From assembly GCF_014268595.2 (NCBI RefSeq), contig NZ_CP077091.1:5811001-5875000 (forward strand): a DNA stretch of 64,000 nt, written 5' to 3'. The notes beneath the pieces were generated by a model. It saw only the letters and a list, made by a program, of their open reading frames with translations. It did no database searches and was not told the DNA's origin. Below, in pieces: positions 55,411 to 64,000 of the stretch. Position 1 is the stretch's first letter; every line of letters starts with the position of its first letter. Both the position numbers and the translations under genes were made by a program. The stretch is from Pseudomonas hamedanensis. GTDB lineage: Bacteria > Pseudomonadota > Gammaproteobacteria > Pseudomonadales > Pseudomonadaceae.

Positions 55411-56148
55411 TCAGTTCGGGTTGAACGGATACGGCTGCTGCCACTTCTTGAAGATCGGCTTCAACTCCCCGCTCTTCACCAGTTCCGCCATACGCCGGTC
55501 ATACAGCGCCATCAGCGCCCGGGCCTGTGGAGTGTCGGCGAACCCGAGAAACAGCGGCAACTCGGCAAGATGCGAATAACGATACTGAGCCGGGTCGGCG
55601 GCGTTGCGCACCACGGCTTCCACCTCGGTCAGCGCATCGATGTAGTAATCCGCGCGCCCCTGCTTGAGCATCGACAGAATGCCGCTACGCCGTTCGATCT
55701 GGTTGTAGCGTTTAATGTTCGGCAAGTAATTTTCATAGCGGTAACCGCGCACCCAGGCCAGCCGATACTGGCCCAGCGTGGCCGGGGTCGGCTGGGGATG
55801 ACTTGCCAGGCCGAGGGCGTAGATATGATCGGAGTCGAAATGCCACTGCGGGTACAGGACGTGCTCGGCTTCGTCACGGTAGGAGCCGACCAGCGCGTCG
55901 ACTTCCTTCAATTGCACCAGCCCCACCGAGCGCGTGTACGGCACCGTGCGCATATCCAGTTGGACCCCGGCCGGTTCGAACACCTTACGCAACACGTCCC
56001 AGGCCAGACCATGGCCGTCGGCAGCCGTATAGTCTTCCCAGTCTTCGCTGGCCAGATGGATCACCGCAGGCAAAGGCGCGGCCTCCTGCGCTTGAGCAAC
56101 GGCGCCCTGCACTACCAGCACCAGCAGCGCCAACCAATGTCGCACCAT
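55411..56148 (-). CDS. Periplasmic solute-binding protein (family 3-like)
   Basis: 245 residues, signal peptide (LALLVLVVQGAVAQA) and a SBP_bac_3-type fold: VIHLASEDWEDYTAADGHGLAWDVLRKVFEPAGV, AEHVLYPQWHFDSD, and a C-terminal IFKKWQQPYPF. No permease or ATPase beside it. In Pseudomonas many such stand-alone proteins act as sensors or have lost a transporter. Ligand unknown. Start set at 56148 at the signal-peptide Met. Confidence 0.85.
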   Translation of the reverse strand: MVRHWLALLVLVVQGAVAQAQEAAPLPAVIHLASEDWEDYTAADGHGLAWDVLRKVFEPAGVQLDMRTVPYTRSVGLVQLKEVDALVGSYRDEAEHVLYPQWHFDSDHIYALGLASHPQPTPATLGQYRLAWVRGYRYENYLPNIKRYNQIERRSGILSMLKQGRADYYIDALTEVEAVVRNAADPAQYRYSHLAELPLFLGFADTPQARALMALYDRRMAELVKSGELKPIFKKWQQPYPFNPN

Positions 56149-56179
56149 CAATCTGCCCCTCACTCAATCCTGATTCGGA

Positions 56180-56683
56180 TCAGGCGAACACCCACACCAG
56201 CCCCTGCATTGCCAGCCAGGCGAACACACCGGCCAGCACGTCGTCGAGCATGATCCCGACGCCACCGTGCACATGCTTGTCGATCCAGCGAATCGGCCAG
56301 GGTTTGAGAATGTCGAAGAAACGGAACACCAGAAAACCCGCAAGCAACCAATACCAGCCTTCCGGCACCAGCCACAGGGTGATCCACATGCCGACCATTT
56401 CGTCCCAGACGATGCCTTCGTGATCGTGCACGCGCAGGTCGTCGGCGACCTTGCCGCACAGCCAGAAGCCGAACAGCATGGTGATCCCGAGCATCAGCCA
56501 GTAGCCCCAGTCGGGCAGCATCTGCCACAACGGAATGAACGGTAGGGCCACCAACGAGCCCCAGGTGCCGGGCGCCTTGGGCAGCGTGCCCGAGCCGAAG
56601 CCGAACGCAAGGAAATGCCAGGGATTGCGCCAGACCGACGGCGGCACGAATTCGGCCGGAACCTGTTTCGGGTGATCTGTCAC
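56180..56683 (-). CDS. pgpA: Phosphatidylglycerophosphatase A
   Basis: 167 residues, membrane enzyme of phosphatidylglycerol synthesis. Motifs: FGFGSGTLPKAPGTWGSLVALP, DDLRVHDHEGIVWDEMVGMWI, and FRFFDILKPWPI. The start overlaps the thiL stop by four bases. Last gene of the nrdR-to-pgpA run before the solute-binding protein. Confidence 0.96.
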   Translation of the reverse strand: MTDHPKQVPAEFVPPSVWRNPWHFLAFGFGSGTLPKAPGTWGSLVALPFIPLWQMLPDWGYWLMLGITMLFGFWLCGKVADDLRVHDHEGIVWDEMVGMWITLWLVPEGWYWLLAGFLVFRFFDILKPWPIRWIDKHVHGGVGIMLDDVLAGVFAWLAMQGLVWVFA

Positions 56684-57645
56684 GGTGTCTCCTGAAAATG
56701 TTGGTAGCCGCGAATGTGCGGGGTGATGTCGTGCCCTTCGCGGTCGTGCAGCACCACGCCCTCGCCCGGCACCACGCGACCGATCTCATGGATCGGCCAG
56801 CCGTCGGCCAGCAGCGCCGGTAACTCGGCGGACGGCAAGGTGAAGACCAGTACGTAATCATCGCCACCGCTCAGCGCCGCACGCTCGGCGCCGCGCTGAC
56901 CGAGAAACGCGACTAAAGCATCCGACAACGGTACGCGCTCGCGTTCAATCTCAAGCCGAACCTTCGACGCGAGGGCGATATGGCCGCAGTCGGCGAGCAG
57001 GCCATCGGAGATGTCCAGCGCCGACGTGGCCTTGCCTCGCAGGGCCTGACCGAGGGCGAGTTGCGGTTGTGGCGACCAATAATGATCAAGCAACGGCCCG
57101 GCAATTTGCGGTGCGGCGTCCCGTTGCCCGAGGACCAGCGGCAAGGCGCCGGCCGCATTGCCCAGTTCGCCGCCGACACAGAGCAGATCGCCCGGCTGTG
57201 CGCCGCTGCGGGTCAAGGCCTGGCCCGCGGGTACGCGACCGAACACAGTGACCGTCAGGCTCAGCGGCCCACGCGTGGTGTCGCCGCCGACCAGCGCCAC
57301 GCCGCAGGTTTGCGCCATGCGGTTCAAGCCTCGGGCATAGGCTTGCAGCCAATCGGCGGTTACCGTCGGCACAGTCAAAGCAAGAGTAAAGGCTACGGGC
57401 GTGGCGCCCATGGCGGCCAGATCGCTGACCGCGACGGCCAGCGAGCGCTGACCGAGCAGAAACGGATCGCAGGGGTCGGCAAAGTGCACGCCGGTCACCA
57501 GCGTATCGGTGGAAATAGCCAACTGCTCCCCAGCGGGAACCGCCAGCAAGGCGCAGTCGTCGCCAATCCCCAGAGCAACGCCCTCGCCGCCCTGCGCACA
57601 AGGCGCGGCGGCGAAGAAATTGCGGATCAGCTCAAATTCGCCCAT
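56680..57645 (-). CDS. thiL: Thiamine-monophosphate kinase
   Basis: 321 residues, PurM-like. FELIRNFFA, GIGDDCALL, STDTLVTGVHF, LAVAVSDLAAMGATP, LVGGDTTRG, ALDISDGLLADCGHI and ALSGGDDYVLVF are family signatures. Makes thiamine diphosphate. Start set at MGEFELIR, 27 bases after the nusB stop; a shorter gap exists with an upstream in-frame codon. Confidence 0.96.
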   Translation of the reverse strand: MGEFELIRNFFAAAPCAQGGEGVALGIGDDCALLAVPAGEQLAISTDTLVTGVHFADPCDPFLLGQRSLAVAVSDLAAMGATPVAFTLALTVPTVTADWLQAYARGLNRMAQTCGVALVGGDTTRGPLSLTVTVFGRVPAGQALTRSGAQPGDLLCVGGELGNAAGALPLVLGQRDAAPQIAGPLLDHYWSPQPQLALGQALRGKATSALDISDGLLADCGHIALASKVRLEIERERVPLSDALVAFLGQRGAERAALSGGDDYVLVFTLPSAELPALLADGWPIHEIGRVVPGEGVVLHDREGHDITPHIRGYQHFQETP

Positions 57646-57672
57646 GGCTGAGAAAAAGTGCTCAAGCGCCAA

Positions 57673-58173
57673 TCAGCGCTTGAACGCCTTCACTTCAGCT
57701 TCACGCAGGCGCGGGGCCAGCTTGTCGAGCACGCCGTTGACGAACTTGTGGCCGTCGGTCGAACCGAACACCTTGGCCAGCTCGATACCTTCGTTGATCA
57801 CAACGCGGTATGGCACGTCGACGCGCTTGAGCAGTTCCCAGGTGGACAGGCGCAGAACCGCCAGCTCAACCGGGTCCAGCTCTTCGATCGTCAGATCCAG
57901 GCAAGGCGTCAGGGCGGTGTCGATTTCGGTCTTGAACTGCGGAACCCCGTGGAGGATCTCGCGGAAATAGGCGCCGTCGACATCGGTGAAATCGTTATCA
58001 ACGCGAAACTGCGCTTCGATCTCGTTCAGCGATTGCCGGGCCATGTGCCACTGGTACAGCGCTTGAGTGGCGAGCTGACGGGCTTCGCGACGCTTGACGC
58101 TTTTCGAGGGCTTGCCGGCATCCGCAGGTTTCGGATCGCGCGGGTTGAAACGATCGCTTTCGTCGCTAATCAC
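57673..58173 (-). CDS. nusB: Transcription antitermination protein NusB
   Basis: 166 residues. All-helical NusB with [20 protein letters not shown] start ([16 protein letters not shown]), [11 protein letters not shown], and the C-terminal [30 protein letters not shown]. Binds boxA RNA in rRNA operons. ATGA overlap with ribH. Confidence 0.97.
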   Translation of the reverse strand: MISDESDRFNPRDPKPADAGKPSKSVKRREARQLATQALYQWHMARQSLNEIEAQFRVDNDFTDVDGAYFREILHGVPQFKTEIDTALTPCLDLTIEELDPVELAVLRLSTWELLKRVDVPYRVVINEGIELAKVFGSTDGHKFVNGVLDKLAPRLREAEVKAFKR

Positions 58174-58646
58174 TTGGCCTCCAACTGCGCCAGCAGGCTG
58201 ACCATTTCCAGAGCGGACAGGGCAGCTTCGGCACCTTTGTTACCGGCCTTGGTGCCGGAACGTTCGATGGCTTGCTCGATGGAATCAACGGTCAGGACGC
58301 CGAAGGCGACCGGTACGCCGAATTCCATGGACACCTGGGCCAGGCCCTTGGTGCACTCGCCTGCGACGTATTCGAAGTGCGGAGTACCGCCACGAATGAC
58401 CGCGCCGAGGGCGATGATCGCGGCGAACTCGCCTTTCTGGGCGACTTTCTGCGCAACCAGCGGGATTTCGAAGGCGCCCGGTGCGCGGATGATGGTGATG
58501 TCGCTTTCGCTCACGCCGTGGCGAACCAGGGCATCCACGGCACCGCTGACCAGGCTTTCAACCACGAAGCTGTTGAAGCGGCCCACTACCAGAGCGTAGC
58601 GGCCTTTGGGGGCGATGAAGGTACCTTCGATGGTCTTCAGGGTCAT
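58170..58646 (-). CDS. ribH: 6,7-dimethyl-8-ribityllumazine synthase
   Basis: 158 residues. [36 protein letters not shown] region ([15 protein letters not shown]), [19 protein letters not shown] with the catalytic His, and [17 protein letters not shown]. Condenses the ribityl-diaminouracil with the butanone phosphate; makes the substrate of riboflavin synthase. Named ribE in some Pseudomonas annotations. Confidence 0.97.
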   Translation of the reverse strand: MTLKTIEGTFIAPKGRYALVVGRFNSFVVESLVSGAVDALVRHGVSESDITIIRAPGAFEIPLVAQKVAQKGEFAAIIALGAVIRGGTPHFEYVAGECTKGLAQVSMEFGVPVAFGVLTVDSIEQAIERSGTKAGNKGAEAALSALEMVSLLAQLEAK

Positions 58647-58751
58647 TCGTCAGTTCTCTTAAAGAGCCGGGACGCGTCTGCTACGCGTCCCTCAGTGATA
58701 TTTAGCCACGAATAACAGGGGCGGAAATACCGCATTGCCGTTCAACTACAC

Positions 58752-58862
58752 CCTGTGGCGAGGGGATTTAGCGAAACGTCGCACCGCCCCGCTGGACTGC
58801 GCAGCAGGCCCCTATTTTTGGCCTGCTACGCAGTCCAACGGGGATAAATCCCCTCGCCACAA
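58752..58862. repeat. REP doublet, type GTGGCGAGGGGATTTATCCCC-like
   Basis: Inverted copies about 58753-58775 and 58838-58862 flank a CCGCTGGACTGCGCAGCAGG-type centre. The 5' copy is more diverged. It is in the gap between ribH and ribBA. Confidence 0.85.
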
Positions 58863-58896
58863 TCGGTGTACACCAGCAATACGAATCTCCGGGTCA

Positions 58897-59988
58897 TTAT
58901 TCGGAGGGCACGTATTCTACAACTTCCAGATCGAAACCGGATATCGCATTAAATTTCATCGGTGCGCTCATCAAACGCATTTTGCGTACGCCGAGGTCAC
59001 GCAGGATCTGCGAACCGGCACCGACGATGCTGTAGGTGGTCGGTTTTTTCGTCGGCGCCTGATCAGCGGTTTCACGAATATGCGCCAGCAGCACGTCTCC
59101 ATCGAGCGGGTGACCGAGCAGCAGCACCACACCGCTGCCGGCCTCGGCCACCGCGGCCATGGCGGCGCGCAGGCTCCAGCGGCCCGGCTGCTTGACCATC
59201 AGCAGATCGCGCAACGGGTCCATGTTGTGCACGCGGACCAGGGTCGGTTCCTCGGCGCACACGGTGCCCAGGGTCAGCGCCATGTGCACGTCGCCTTCCA
59301 CCGAATCACGATAGGTCACCAGGTTGAATTGGCCCAGTTCGCTGTCCAGTGGCTGCTCGGCAATCCGCTGAACGGTACGTTCGTGGATCATCCGGTAGTG
59401 AATCAGGTCGGCGATGGTGCCGATCTTGATGTTGTGTTCGGCGGCGAACGCTTCCAGCTCGGCGCGACGGGACATGGTGCCGTCGTCGTTCATCACTTCG
59501 CAGATCACCCCGCTCGGCTCGAAACCGGCCATGCGCGCCAGGTCGCAAGCCGCTTCGGTGTGACCGGCGCGAGCGAGGGTGCCGCCGGCCTGGGCCATCA
59601 GCGGAAAGATGTGGCCCGGGCTGACGATGTCTTCAGCCTTGGCGTCCTTGGCGGCAGCCGCCTGCACGGTGCGCGCGCGGTCGGCGGCGGAGATGCCGGT
59701 GGTCACGCCTTCGGCGGCTTCGATCGATACGGTGAACTTGGTGCCGAAACCGGAACCGTTGCGCGGCGCCATCAGCGGCAGCTTCAACAGCTCGCAGCGC
59801 TCGCGGCTCATCGGCATGCAGATCAGGCCACGGGCGTGCTTGGCCATAAAGTTGATGTGCTCAGCCTGGCAGCATTCGGCGGCCATGATCAGGTCGCCTT
59901 CATTCTCGCGGTCTTCGTCATCCATGAGGATGACCATCTTGCCTTGGCGGATGTCTTCAACCAGTTCTTCGATGCTATTGAGCGCCAC
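58897..59988 (-). CDS. ribBA: 3,4-dihydroxy-2-butanone-4-phosphate synthase / GCHII-like (RibBA), GCHII half degenerate
   Basis: 363 residues. The N-terminal RibB half is complete: ILMDDEDRENEGDLIMAAE, GLICMPMS and HVFPL-type HIFPLMAQAGG. From about residue 205 a GTP cyclohydrolase II-like half follows, but the zinc-binding Cys motif is replaced by VRVHNMDPLRDLLMV, so cyclohydrolase activity is unlikely. The separate ribA at 54549 keeps that motif. Middle of the riboflavin operon. Confidence 0.94.
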   Translation of the reverse strand: MALNSIEELVEDIRQGKMVILMDDEDRENEGDLIMAAECCQAEHINFMAKHARGLICMPMSRERCELLKLPLMAPRNGSGFGTKFTVSIEAAEGVTTGISAADRARTVQAAAAKDAKAEDIVSPGHIFPLMAQAGGTLARAGHTEAACDLARMAGFEPSGVICEVMNDDGTMSRRAELEAFAAEHNIKIGTIADLIHYRMIHERTVQRIAEQPLDSELGQFNLVTYRDSVEGDVHMALTLGTVCAEEPTLVRVHNMDPLRDLLMVKQPGRWSLRAAMAAVAEAGSGVVLLLGHPLDGDVLLAHIRETADQAPTKKPTTYSIVGAGSQILRDLGVRKMRLMSAPMKFNAISGFDLEVVEYVPSE

Positions 59989-60009
59989 AAGGCACCCCCT
60001 TCTTTTAAA

Positions 60010-60672
60010 TTATTTGAGGTAGCCGTTTTGGGCCAGAAAACTTTCGGTGATCGTGCTGCCGGTAGTTTTCTCGGCGGCTTTGTCACCCAGCAGCAGACGC
60101 TCCAGATAACGCGCCAGCAAGTCGACTTCCAGGTTCACCCGGCGCCCTGGCTTGTACGAAGCCATGATGGTTTCGCTGAGGGTGTGCGGAATGATCGTCA
60201 GCATGAATTCGGCGCCATCGACTTCGTTAACGGTCAGGCTGGTGCCGTCGACAGTGATCGAGCCTTTATGAGCGATGTACTTGGCCAGCTCTTTGGGCGC
60301 GCGGATGCGAAATTCCACGGCGCGGGCATTGTCGCTGCGCGAGACCACTTCGCCGACGCCGTCGACGTGACCGCTGACCAGATGCCCTCCCAGACGCGTG
60401 GTCGGGGTCAGGGCTTTTTCCAGATTGACCGGGCTACCGCTTTTCAGGTCATTCATGGCGGTGCAATCCAGGGTTTCGCGGCTGACGTCGGCGGCAAAAC
60501 CGTCGCCCGGCAACTCGACCGCAGTCAGGCAAACGCCGTTGACCGCAATGCTGTCGCCCAGTTTGACGTCGCTAAGGTCGAGCTTGCCGGTTGCCACGTG
60601 GACCCGCACATCACCGCCCTTTGGGGTCAGTGCGCGGATACTGCCGATGGATTCGATGATGCCGGTGAACAT
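60010..60672 (-). CDS. ribE: Riboflavin synthase
   Basis: 220 residues, two lumazine-binding repeats. MFTGIIESIGSI start, GDSIAVNGVCLTAVEL, GHLVSGHVDGVGEV, KGSITVDGTSLTVNEV, and LTIIPHTLSETI are the family signatures. Also called ribC. Transcribed between ribD and ribBA. Confidence 0.96.
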   Translation of the reverse strand: MFTGIIESIGSIRALTPKGGDVRVHVATGKLDLSDVKLGDSIAVNGVCLTAVELPGDGFAADVSRETLDCTAMNDLKSGSPVNLEKALTPTTRLGGHLVSGHVDGVGEVVSRSDNARAVEFRIRAPKELAKYIAHKGSITVDGTSLTVNEVDGAEFMLTIIPHTLSETIMASYKPGRRVNLEVDLLARYLERLLLGDKAAEKTTGSTITESFLAQNGYLK

Positions 60673-60719
60673 GGGGTTCTCCTTGAGAACTGGGCCAGCG
60701 CTTACGCAATGGCCGGGAA

Positions 60720-61853
60720 TTATACGCGGGCCGAGGGGACAGGGATGGCAGTGACTCGCCAGTCATCGCCCACCGCACGGATTTCAGTGATTTTCAGCTC
60801 TGGGGCGTCCTTCATATGGGCCAGCGGCCAGTCCAGCAACGGCCGCGCCGTGGAACCGAGAAACTTGCCGGCAATGAAAATCACGAACTCATCGACCAGG
60901 CCGAGCTGGGCAAAGGCACCGGCCAGGCGCGGGCCGGCCTCGACCAGCACTTCGTTGACGCCGCGACTGGCCAGTTCGATCAGCAACTGATGCAGATCGA
61001 CCTGGCCGTCTTCACCCGGCACGATCAGACATTCCGGACCATTGGCGTACTGTTCTTCGACGGCGACGCAGGTAGCAACCAGCGCCGGGCCAGCCTTGAA
61101 GAACGGCGCATCCAGCGGCACCCGCAGGCGACCGTCAATCAACACGCGCAACGGCGGGCGGCTCATGGCCAGAGCGGTTTGCCCGGGATCCAGGCCCAAC
61201 TCGTCAGCGCGCACGGTCAATCGCGCGCCATCGGCCAGCACCGTATCGGCGCCGGTCAGCACCACCGCAGCCTCAGCGCGCAAACGCTGCACCGCGGAAC
61301 GCGCGGCCGGGCCGGTGATCCATTGGCTCTCGCCGTTTTCCATTGCGGTGCGCCCGTCCAGGCTCATCGCCAGCTTGACCCGCACGAACGGCAAGCCGTG
61401 TTCCATGCGTTTCAGGAAACCTTGATTGAGCTGGCGCGCCTCGCCTTCGAGCACACCACTTGCGGTGGCGATGCCGGCCTCGGCCAGGCGCTGCAAACCG
61501 CGTCCGGCAACTTGCGGGTTCGGATCGCGCATTGCCGCGACCACCCGTCCCACGCCAGCGTTGACCAGCGCATCGGCGCACGGCGGGGTCCGACCGTGAT
61601 GGCTGCACGGTTCGAGGGTCACGTAAGCGGTGGCGCCCCGGGCCAGCTCTCCGGCAGCGCGCAAGGCGTGGACTTCGGCATGGGGTTCGCCAGCGCGCTC
61701 ATGCCAGCCTTCGCCGACAATCTGCCCGTCACGCATCACCACACAGCCGACCCGTGGATTGGGATGAGTGGTGTAGTGACCTTTGCGCGCCAGTTCAAGC
61801 GCGCGGGCCATGAAATGGGCGTCGAGGATGGCTTGCTCGGCGGCAGTGGTCAT
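60720..61853 (-). CDS. ribD: Bifunctional riboflavin deaminase/reductase RibD
   Basis: 377 residues. N-terminal deaminase with HAEVHAL and [15 protein letters not shown] zinc motifs; C-terminal reductase with [10 protein letters not shown] and [10 protein letters not shown]. Catalyses two steps after GTP cyclohydrolase II. Overlaps nrdR by four bases (ATGA), a well conserved nrdR-ribD pairing. Confidence 0.97.
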   Translation of the reverse strand: MTTAAEQAILDAHFMARALELARKGHYTTHPNPRVGCVVMRDGQIVGEGWHERAGEPHAEVHALRAAGELARGATAYVTLEPCSHHGRTPPCADALVNAGVGRVVAAMRDPNPQVAGRGLQRLAEAGIATASGVLEGEARQLNQGFLKRMEHGLPFVRVKLAMSLDGRTAMENGESQWITGPAARSAVQRLRAEAAVVLTGADTVLADGARLTVRADELGLDPGQTALAMSRPPLRVLIDGRLRVPLDAPFFKAGPALVATCVAVEEQYANGPECLIVPGEDGQVDLHQLLIELASRGVNEVLVEAGPRLAGAFAQLGLVDEFVIFIAGKFLGSTARPLLDWPLAHMKDAPELKITEIRAVGDDWRVTAIPVPSARV

Positions 61854-62314
61854 TCTTTCACCGGCTCGCGGGCGAGGCGGTCGATCTCTTCGCGAAACTC
61901 ATTGAGGTCCTGGAAGCGCTTGTACACCGAAGCAAAACGGATGTAGGCGACTTCATCAAGCTTTTGCAATTCAGCCATGACCAACTCGCCGACCACGAGG
62001 GATTTGACCTCGCGTTCGCCGGTGGCGCGCAGCTTGTGCTTGATGTGGACCAGAGAGGATTCGAGGCGCTCGACGCTCACCGGACGTTTCTCCAGGGCGC
62101 GCTGCATGCCGGCACGGAGTTTTTCTTCGTCGAACGGTTGGCGGCTGCCGTCGGTTTTGATCAGGCGCGGCAACACCAGTTCGGCCGTCTCGAACGTCGT
62201 GAACCGCTCGCCGCAGGCCAGGCATTCACGCCGGCGGCGCACCTGTTCGCCCTCGGCGACCAGACGCGAGTCGATGACCTTGGTGTCGTTGGCACCGCAG
62301 AAGGGACAGTGCAT
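61850..62314 (-). CDS. nrdR: Transcriptional repressor NrdR
   Basis: 154 residues, standard length. Zinc ribbon [17 protein letters not shown] … [12 protein letters not shown], then the ATP-cone. Represses ribonucleotide reductase genes when dATP is high. Start at MHCPFCG (62314). First gene of the leftward riboflavin run; no FMN riboswitch was recognised in the 128-base gap to the divergent lipoprotein gene. Confidence 0.97.
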   Translation of the reverse strand: MHCPFCGANDTKVIDSRLVAEGEQVRRRRECLACGERFTTFETAELVLPRLIKTDGSRQPFDEEKLRAGMQRALEKRPVSVERLESSLVHIKHKLRATGEREVKSLVVGELVMAELQKLDEVAYIRFASVYKRFQDLNEFREEIDRLAREPVKE

Positions 62315-62442
62315 GGTGGCTGGCAACAAAAAATGGGAGGGCCATGGTAGCGCATCCCGGTGGCAAGACAAGCCATAGGCTTTGCGGTATACAGAACGGC
62401 ATGATCGTCTGATCCATGGATTTCATTTTGCCGGAGCTTCCA

Positions 62443-62907
62443 ATGCCGTTACGACCGCTCGTTTTGCTCAGTCTTTTCAGCCTGCTGGTGGCCTGTGGCA
62501 GCGATGCGCCCAAGCCGCAACCGCCGACGCCCGGTCCGGCCCCACAGCAGGCCCAGAAAAAAGCCAAAGAGGCCGCCGAACTCGGCCCGCTGCCGGCGCA
62601 TCAGCGTGAACTGAGCGGCACCCTGCAGGGCGTGCCGGCCGGCGCCGAAGTCGAACTGGCGCTGCTGGTGATCGATGACAAGGACCGCCCGCAACAATTG
62701 CTCGCCAGTTCCAGCCTGATCGGCAACAACCAGATCCTGCCCTTCCGCCTGCGCTTCAACCCGCAGGCCTTCCCGGCCGGCGCGCGGGTTGAACTGCGCG
62801 GTCGCGCCAGTCAGTCCGGCCAATTGATCCTGCATCTGCCGTCGCAGACCATCACCCAGCCAACCACTCAAGCGCTGGGCCAGTTGCAATTTGTCAAAGC
62901 GCCATGA
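62443..62907 (+). CDS. YbaY-family lipoprotein
   Basis: 154 residues with lipobox LVAC. Proline-rich linker (about 25-50), then a YbaY/META-like beta domain: LSGTLQGVPAGAEVELALLVIDDKDRP, LPFRLRFNPQAFPAGARVELRGR (read in parts). Envelope, unknown job. ATG at 62443 with GGAG about 7 bases upstream. It overlaps the methyltransferase gene by 4 bases. Confidence 0.88.
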   Translation: MPLRPLVLLSLFSLLVACGSDAPKPQPPTPGPAPQQAQKKAKEAAELGPLPAHQRELSGTLQGVPAGAEVELALLVIDDKDRPQQLLASSSLIGNNQILPFRLRFNPQAFPAGARVELRGRASQSGQLILHLPSQTITQPTTQALGQLQFVKAP

Positions 62908-63560
62908 AGGCACCGCTCGACCTCCAGCAGGCTCTGGGTGAATTGCTCGGCGACGCCAGACTGAAAGCCTGTGCGTTGCCAGGCAGTGACTTGCAGTTAT
63001 GGCTGATCGACGGCGACAACATGGCCCGCGAGTTCAGCCAGGAAGAAACCCGGCGCATCCTGCATGAGCCGCCCTATTGGAGCTTTTGCTGGGCCAGCGG
63101 TCTGGCGGTGGCGCGTTATCTGGTCGAGTTTCCCGAATGGGTACGCGGCAGACGCGTGCTGGATTTCGGCGCCGGCTCCGGGATCGCCGGCATCGCGGCG
63201 GTGAAAGCCGGCGCGCTGGAAGTGGTGGCCTGCGATCTGGATCCGCTGGCGATCGCAGCGTGCCGGGCAAATGCCGAACTCAATGATGTGCAGATGGGCT
63301 ATTCGACGGATTTCTTTGCCGAGGCCGATCGCTTCGATCTGATTCTGGTCGCCGACGTGTTGTACGACCGGGCGAATCTCCCGCTGCTCGACGCGTTTCT
63401 CAGTCGCGGCCGCGAGGCGCTGGTGGCGGATTCGCGGGTGAGGGATTTCCGCCATCCGTTGTATGAGCGGATTGAAGTGCTTGAGGCGATGACCCTGCCC
63501 GACCTCGCCGAGCCGGAAGAATTTCGGCATGTCAGCCTCTACCACGCCACCCGCGCATGA
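62904..63560 (+). CDS. Class I SAM-dependent methyltransferase (METTL/ETFB-KMT-like)
   Basis: 218 residues. Motif I VLDFGAGSGIAGIAAVKAGA, motif post-I VACDLDPLA, and LILVADVLYDRANLPLLDAFL as motif II. W-x-SGLAVARYL before motif I is typical of the lysine methyltransferases that modify ETF-beta and similar proteins. Substrate here unknown. The TGA stop is inside the repeat element at 63558. Coupled to the YbaY-like gene by ATGA. Confidence 0.9.
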   Translation: MKAPLDLQQALGELLGDARLKACALPGSDLQLWLIDGDNMAREFSQEETRRILHEPPYWSFCWASGLAVARYLVEFPEWVRGRRVLDFGAGSGIAGIAAVKAGALEVVACDLDPLAIAACRANAELNDVQMGYSTDFFAEADRFDLILVADVLYDRANLPLLDAFLSRGREALVADSRVRDFRHPLYERIEVLEAMTLPDLAEPEEFRHVSLYHATRA

Positions 63561-63672
63561 TCGTTCCCACGCTCTGCGTGGGAATGCAGCCCGGGACGCT
63601 CCGCGTCCCTTCGTACGGCGTGACGCAGAGCGTCACCGGAGGCATTCCCACGCGGAGCATGGGAACGATCAG
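63558..63672. repeat. Inverted repeat pair, type GATCGTTCCCACGC-TCTGCGTGGGAATG
   Basis: Second copy of the element at 26181-26294; the outer arms are at 63558-63586 and 63644-63672. It begins exactly on the stop codon of the methyltransferase gene (TGATCGTTCCC). Confidence 0.88.
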
Positions 63673-63741
63673 TGTTACGGCTTTCAGCAGCCCCTCGCGA
63701 AGCTTTATAGTGAGCCCATCCACGCTTTTACGAGATCCCCC

Positions 63742-64000
63742 ATGAGTCAGCAAACGCCGTACATCTTCGACGCCACGACTGCCGATTTCGACCAGTCGGT
63801 GATCGAAGCCTCCTTCAACAAACCGGTGCTGGTGGATTTCTGGGCCGAATGGTGTGCGCCGTGCAAGGCGCTGATGCCGATGCTGCAAGGCATTGCCGAG
63901 AGCTATCAGGGAGAGCTGCTGCTGGCCAAGGTCAATTGCGACATCGAGCAGGACATCGTGGCCCGCTTCGGCATCCGCAGCCTGCCGACCGTGGTGCTGT
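63742..64000 (+). CDS. Thioredoxin-family protein (3' end outside window)
   Basis: First 86 codons only. Begins MSQQTPYIFDATTADFDQSV, then VLVDFWAEWCAPCKALMPML with an intact WCAPC active site, and FGIRSLPTVVL with the cis-Pro. The long N-terminus and the neighbourhood fit the CnoX/YbbN thioredoxin-TPR type (E. coli's has lost the active-site cysteines, this one has not). Whether a TPR tail follows cannot be seen. Confidence 0.9.
   Translation, partial: MSQQTPYIFDATTADFDQSVIEASFNKPVLVDFWAEWCAPCKALMPMLQGIAESYQGELLLAKVNCDIEQDIVARFGIRSLPTVVL

Noticed and set aside
58735..60990. 751-codon open frame opposite ribBA, ribE and part of ribD
   Set aside because: Spans several real genes and a REP doublet; no coherent domain.
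62315..62442. FMN riboswitch in front of the riboflavin run
   Set aside because: The gap is short and divergent, and no FMN-aptamer sequence pattern was recognised there or between ribE and ribBA.

Overview
The window looks like chromosomal DNA of a Pseudomonas fluorescens-group pseudomonad. Coding is dense and GC-rich. The gene order follows, from memory, the rlpA-to-thioredoxin stretch of P. aeruginosa (around PA4000-PA4061). Small inverted repeats of three recurring sequence types (REP/REPIN-like) sit in many gaps between genes. No rRNA, tRNA, CRISPR array, insertion sequence or prophage structural gene was seen.

Layout. 1-7647 (minus): cell-elongation and housekeeping operon rlpA-mltB-rodA-mrdA-rlmH-rsfS-nadD-proA. 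7824-10031 (plus): mpg and a DedA/PAP2 fusion. 10374-14869: accessory patch with a 1165-residue protein that resembles the pore-forming part of large TcdA/TcdB/Mcf-type toxins plus RTX-like repeats, and two small unknown genes on the opposite strand. 14983-22210: LON-domain protein, lrgA/lrgB, MaoC hydratase, a MORN-repeat/C13 protease-like lipoprotein, an NAD-binding protein, ubiX and mpl. 22437-30649: ethanolamine catabolism. The sigma-54 activator gene eatR is divergent from exaC-eat-eutBC; a -24/-12 promoter and two activator-like palindromes lie in the gap. 30882-32989: a second DedA, mtfA and ppa.

32990-47940 is a variable slot between ppa and xseB. It holds an S24-type repressor, a relBE-type toxin-antitoxin pair, a DarG antitoxin whose DarT partner survives only as a frameshifted 3' fragment, the six-gene bacterial alpha-2-macroglobulin operon magABCDEF (minus), and a self-contained Fic AMP-transferase gene behind four alternating copies of one operator half-site.

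48028-64000 returns to core genes: xseB-ispA-dxs, btuB facing a btuF-containing ribA operon, the riboflavin/thiamine/NusB run nrdR-ribD-ribE-ribBA-ribH-nusB-thiL-pgpA (minus), then a YbaY-like lipoprotein, a methyltransferase and the start of a thioredoxin gene cut by the window edge.

The most unusual material is the decayed darT next to intact darG and relBE, the enzyme-like motifs in the mag accessory proteins (NlpC/P60-like MagC; MagE with SxxK, SpoIID-like and HExxH parts), the orphan pore-forming/RTX protein, and the Fic operator array. All functional statements come from reading motifs and from family knowledge; no database search was run.
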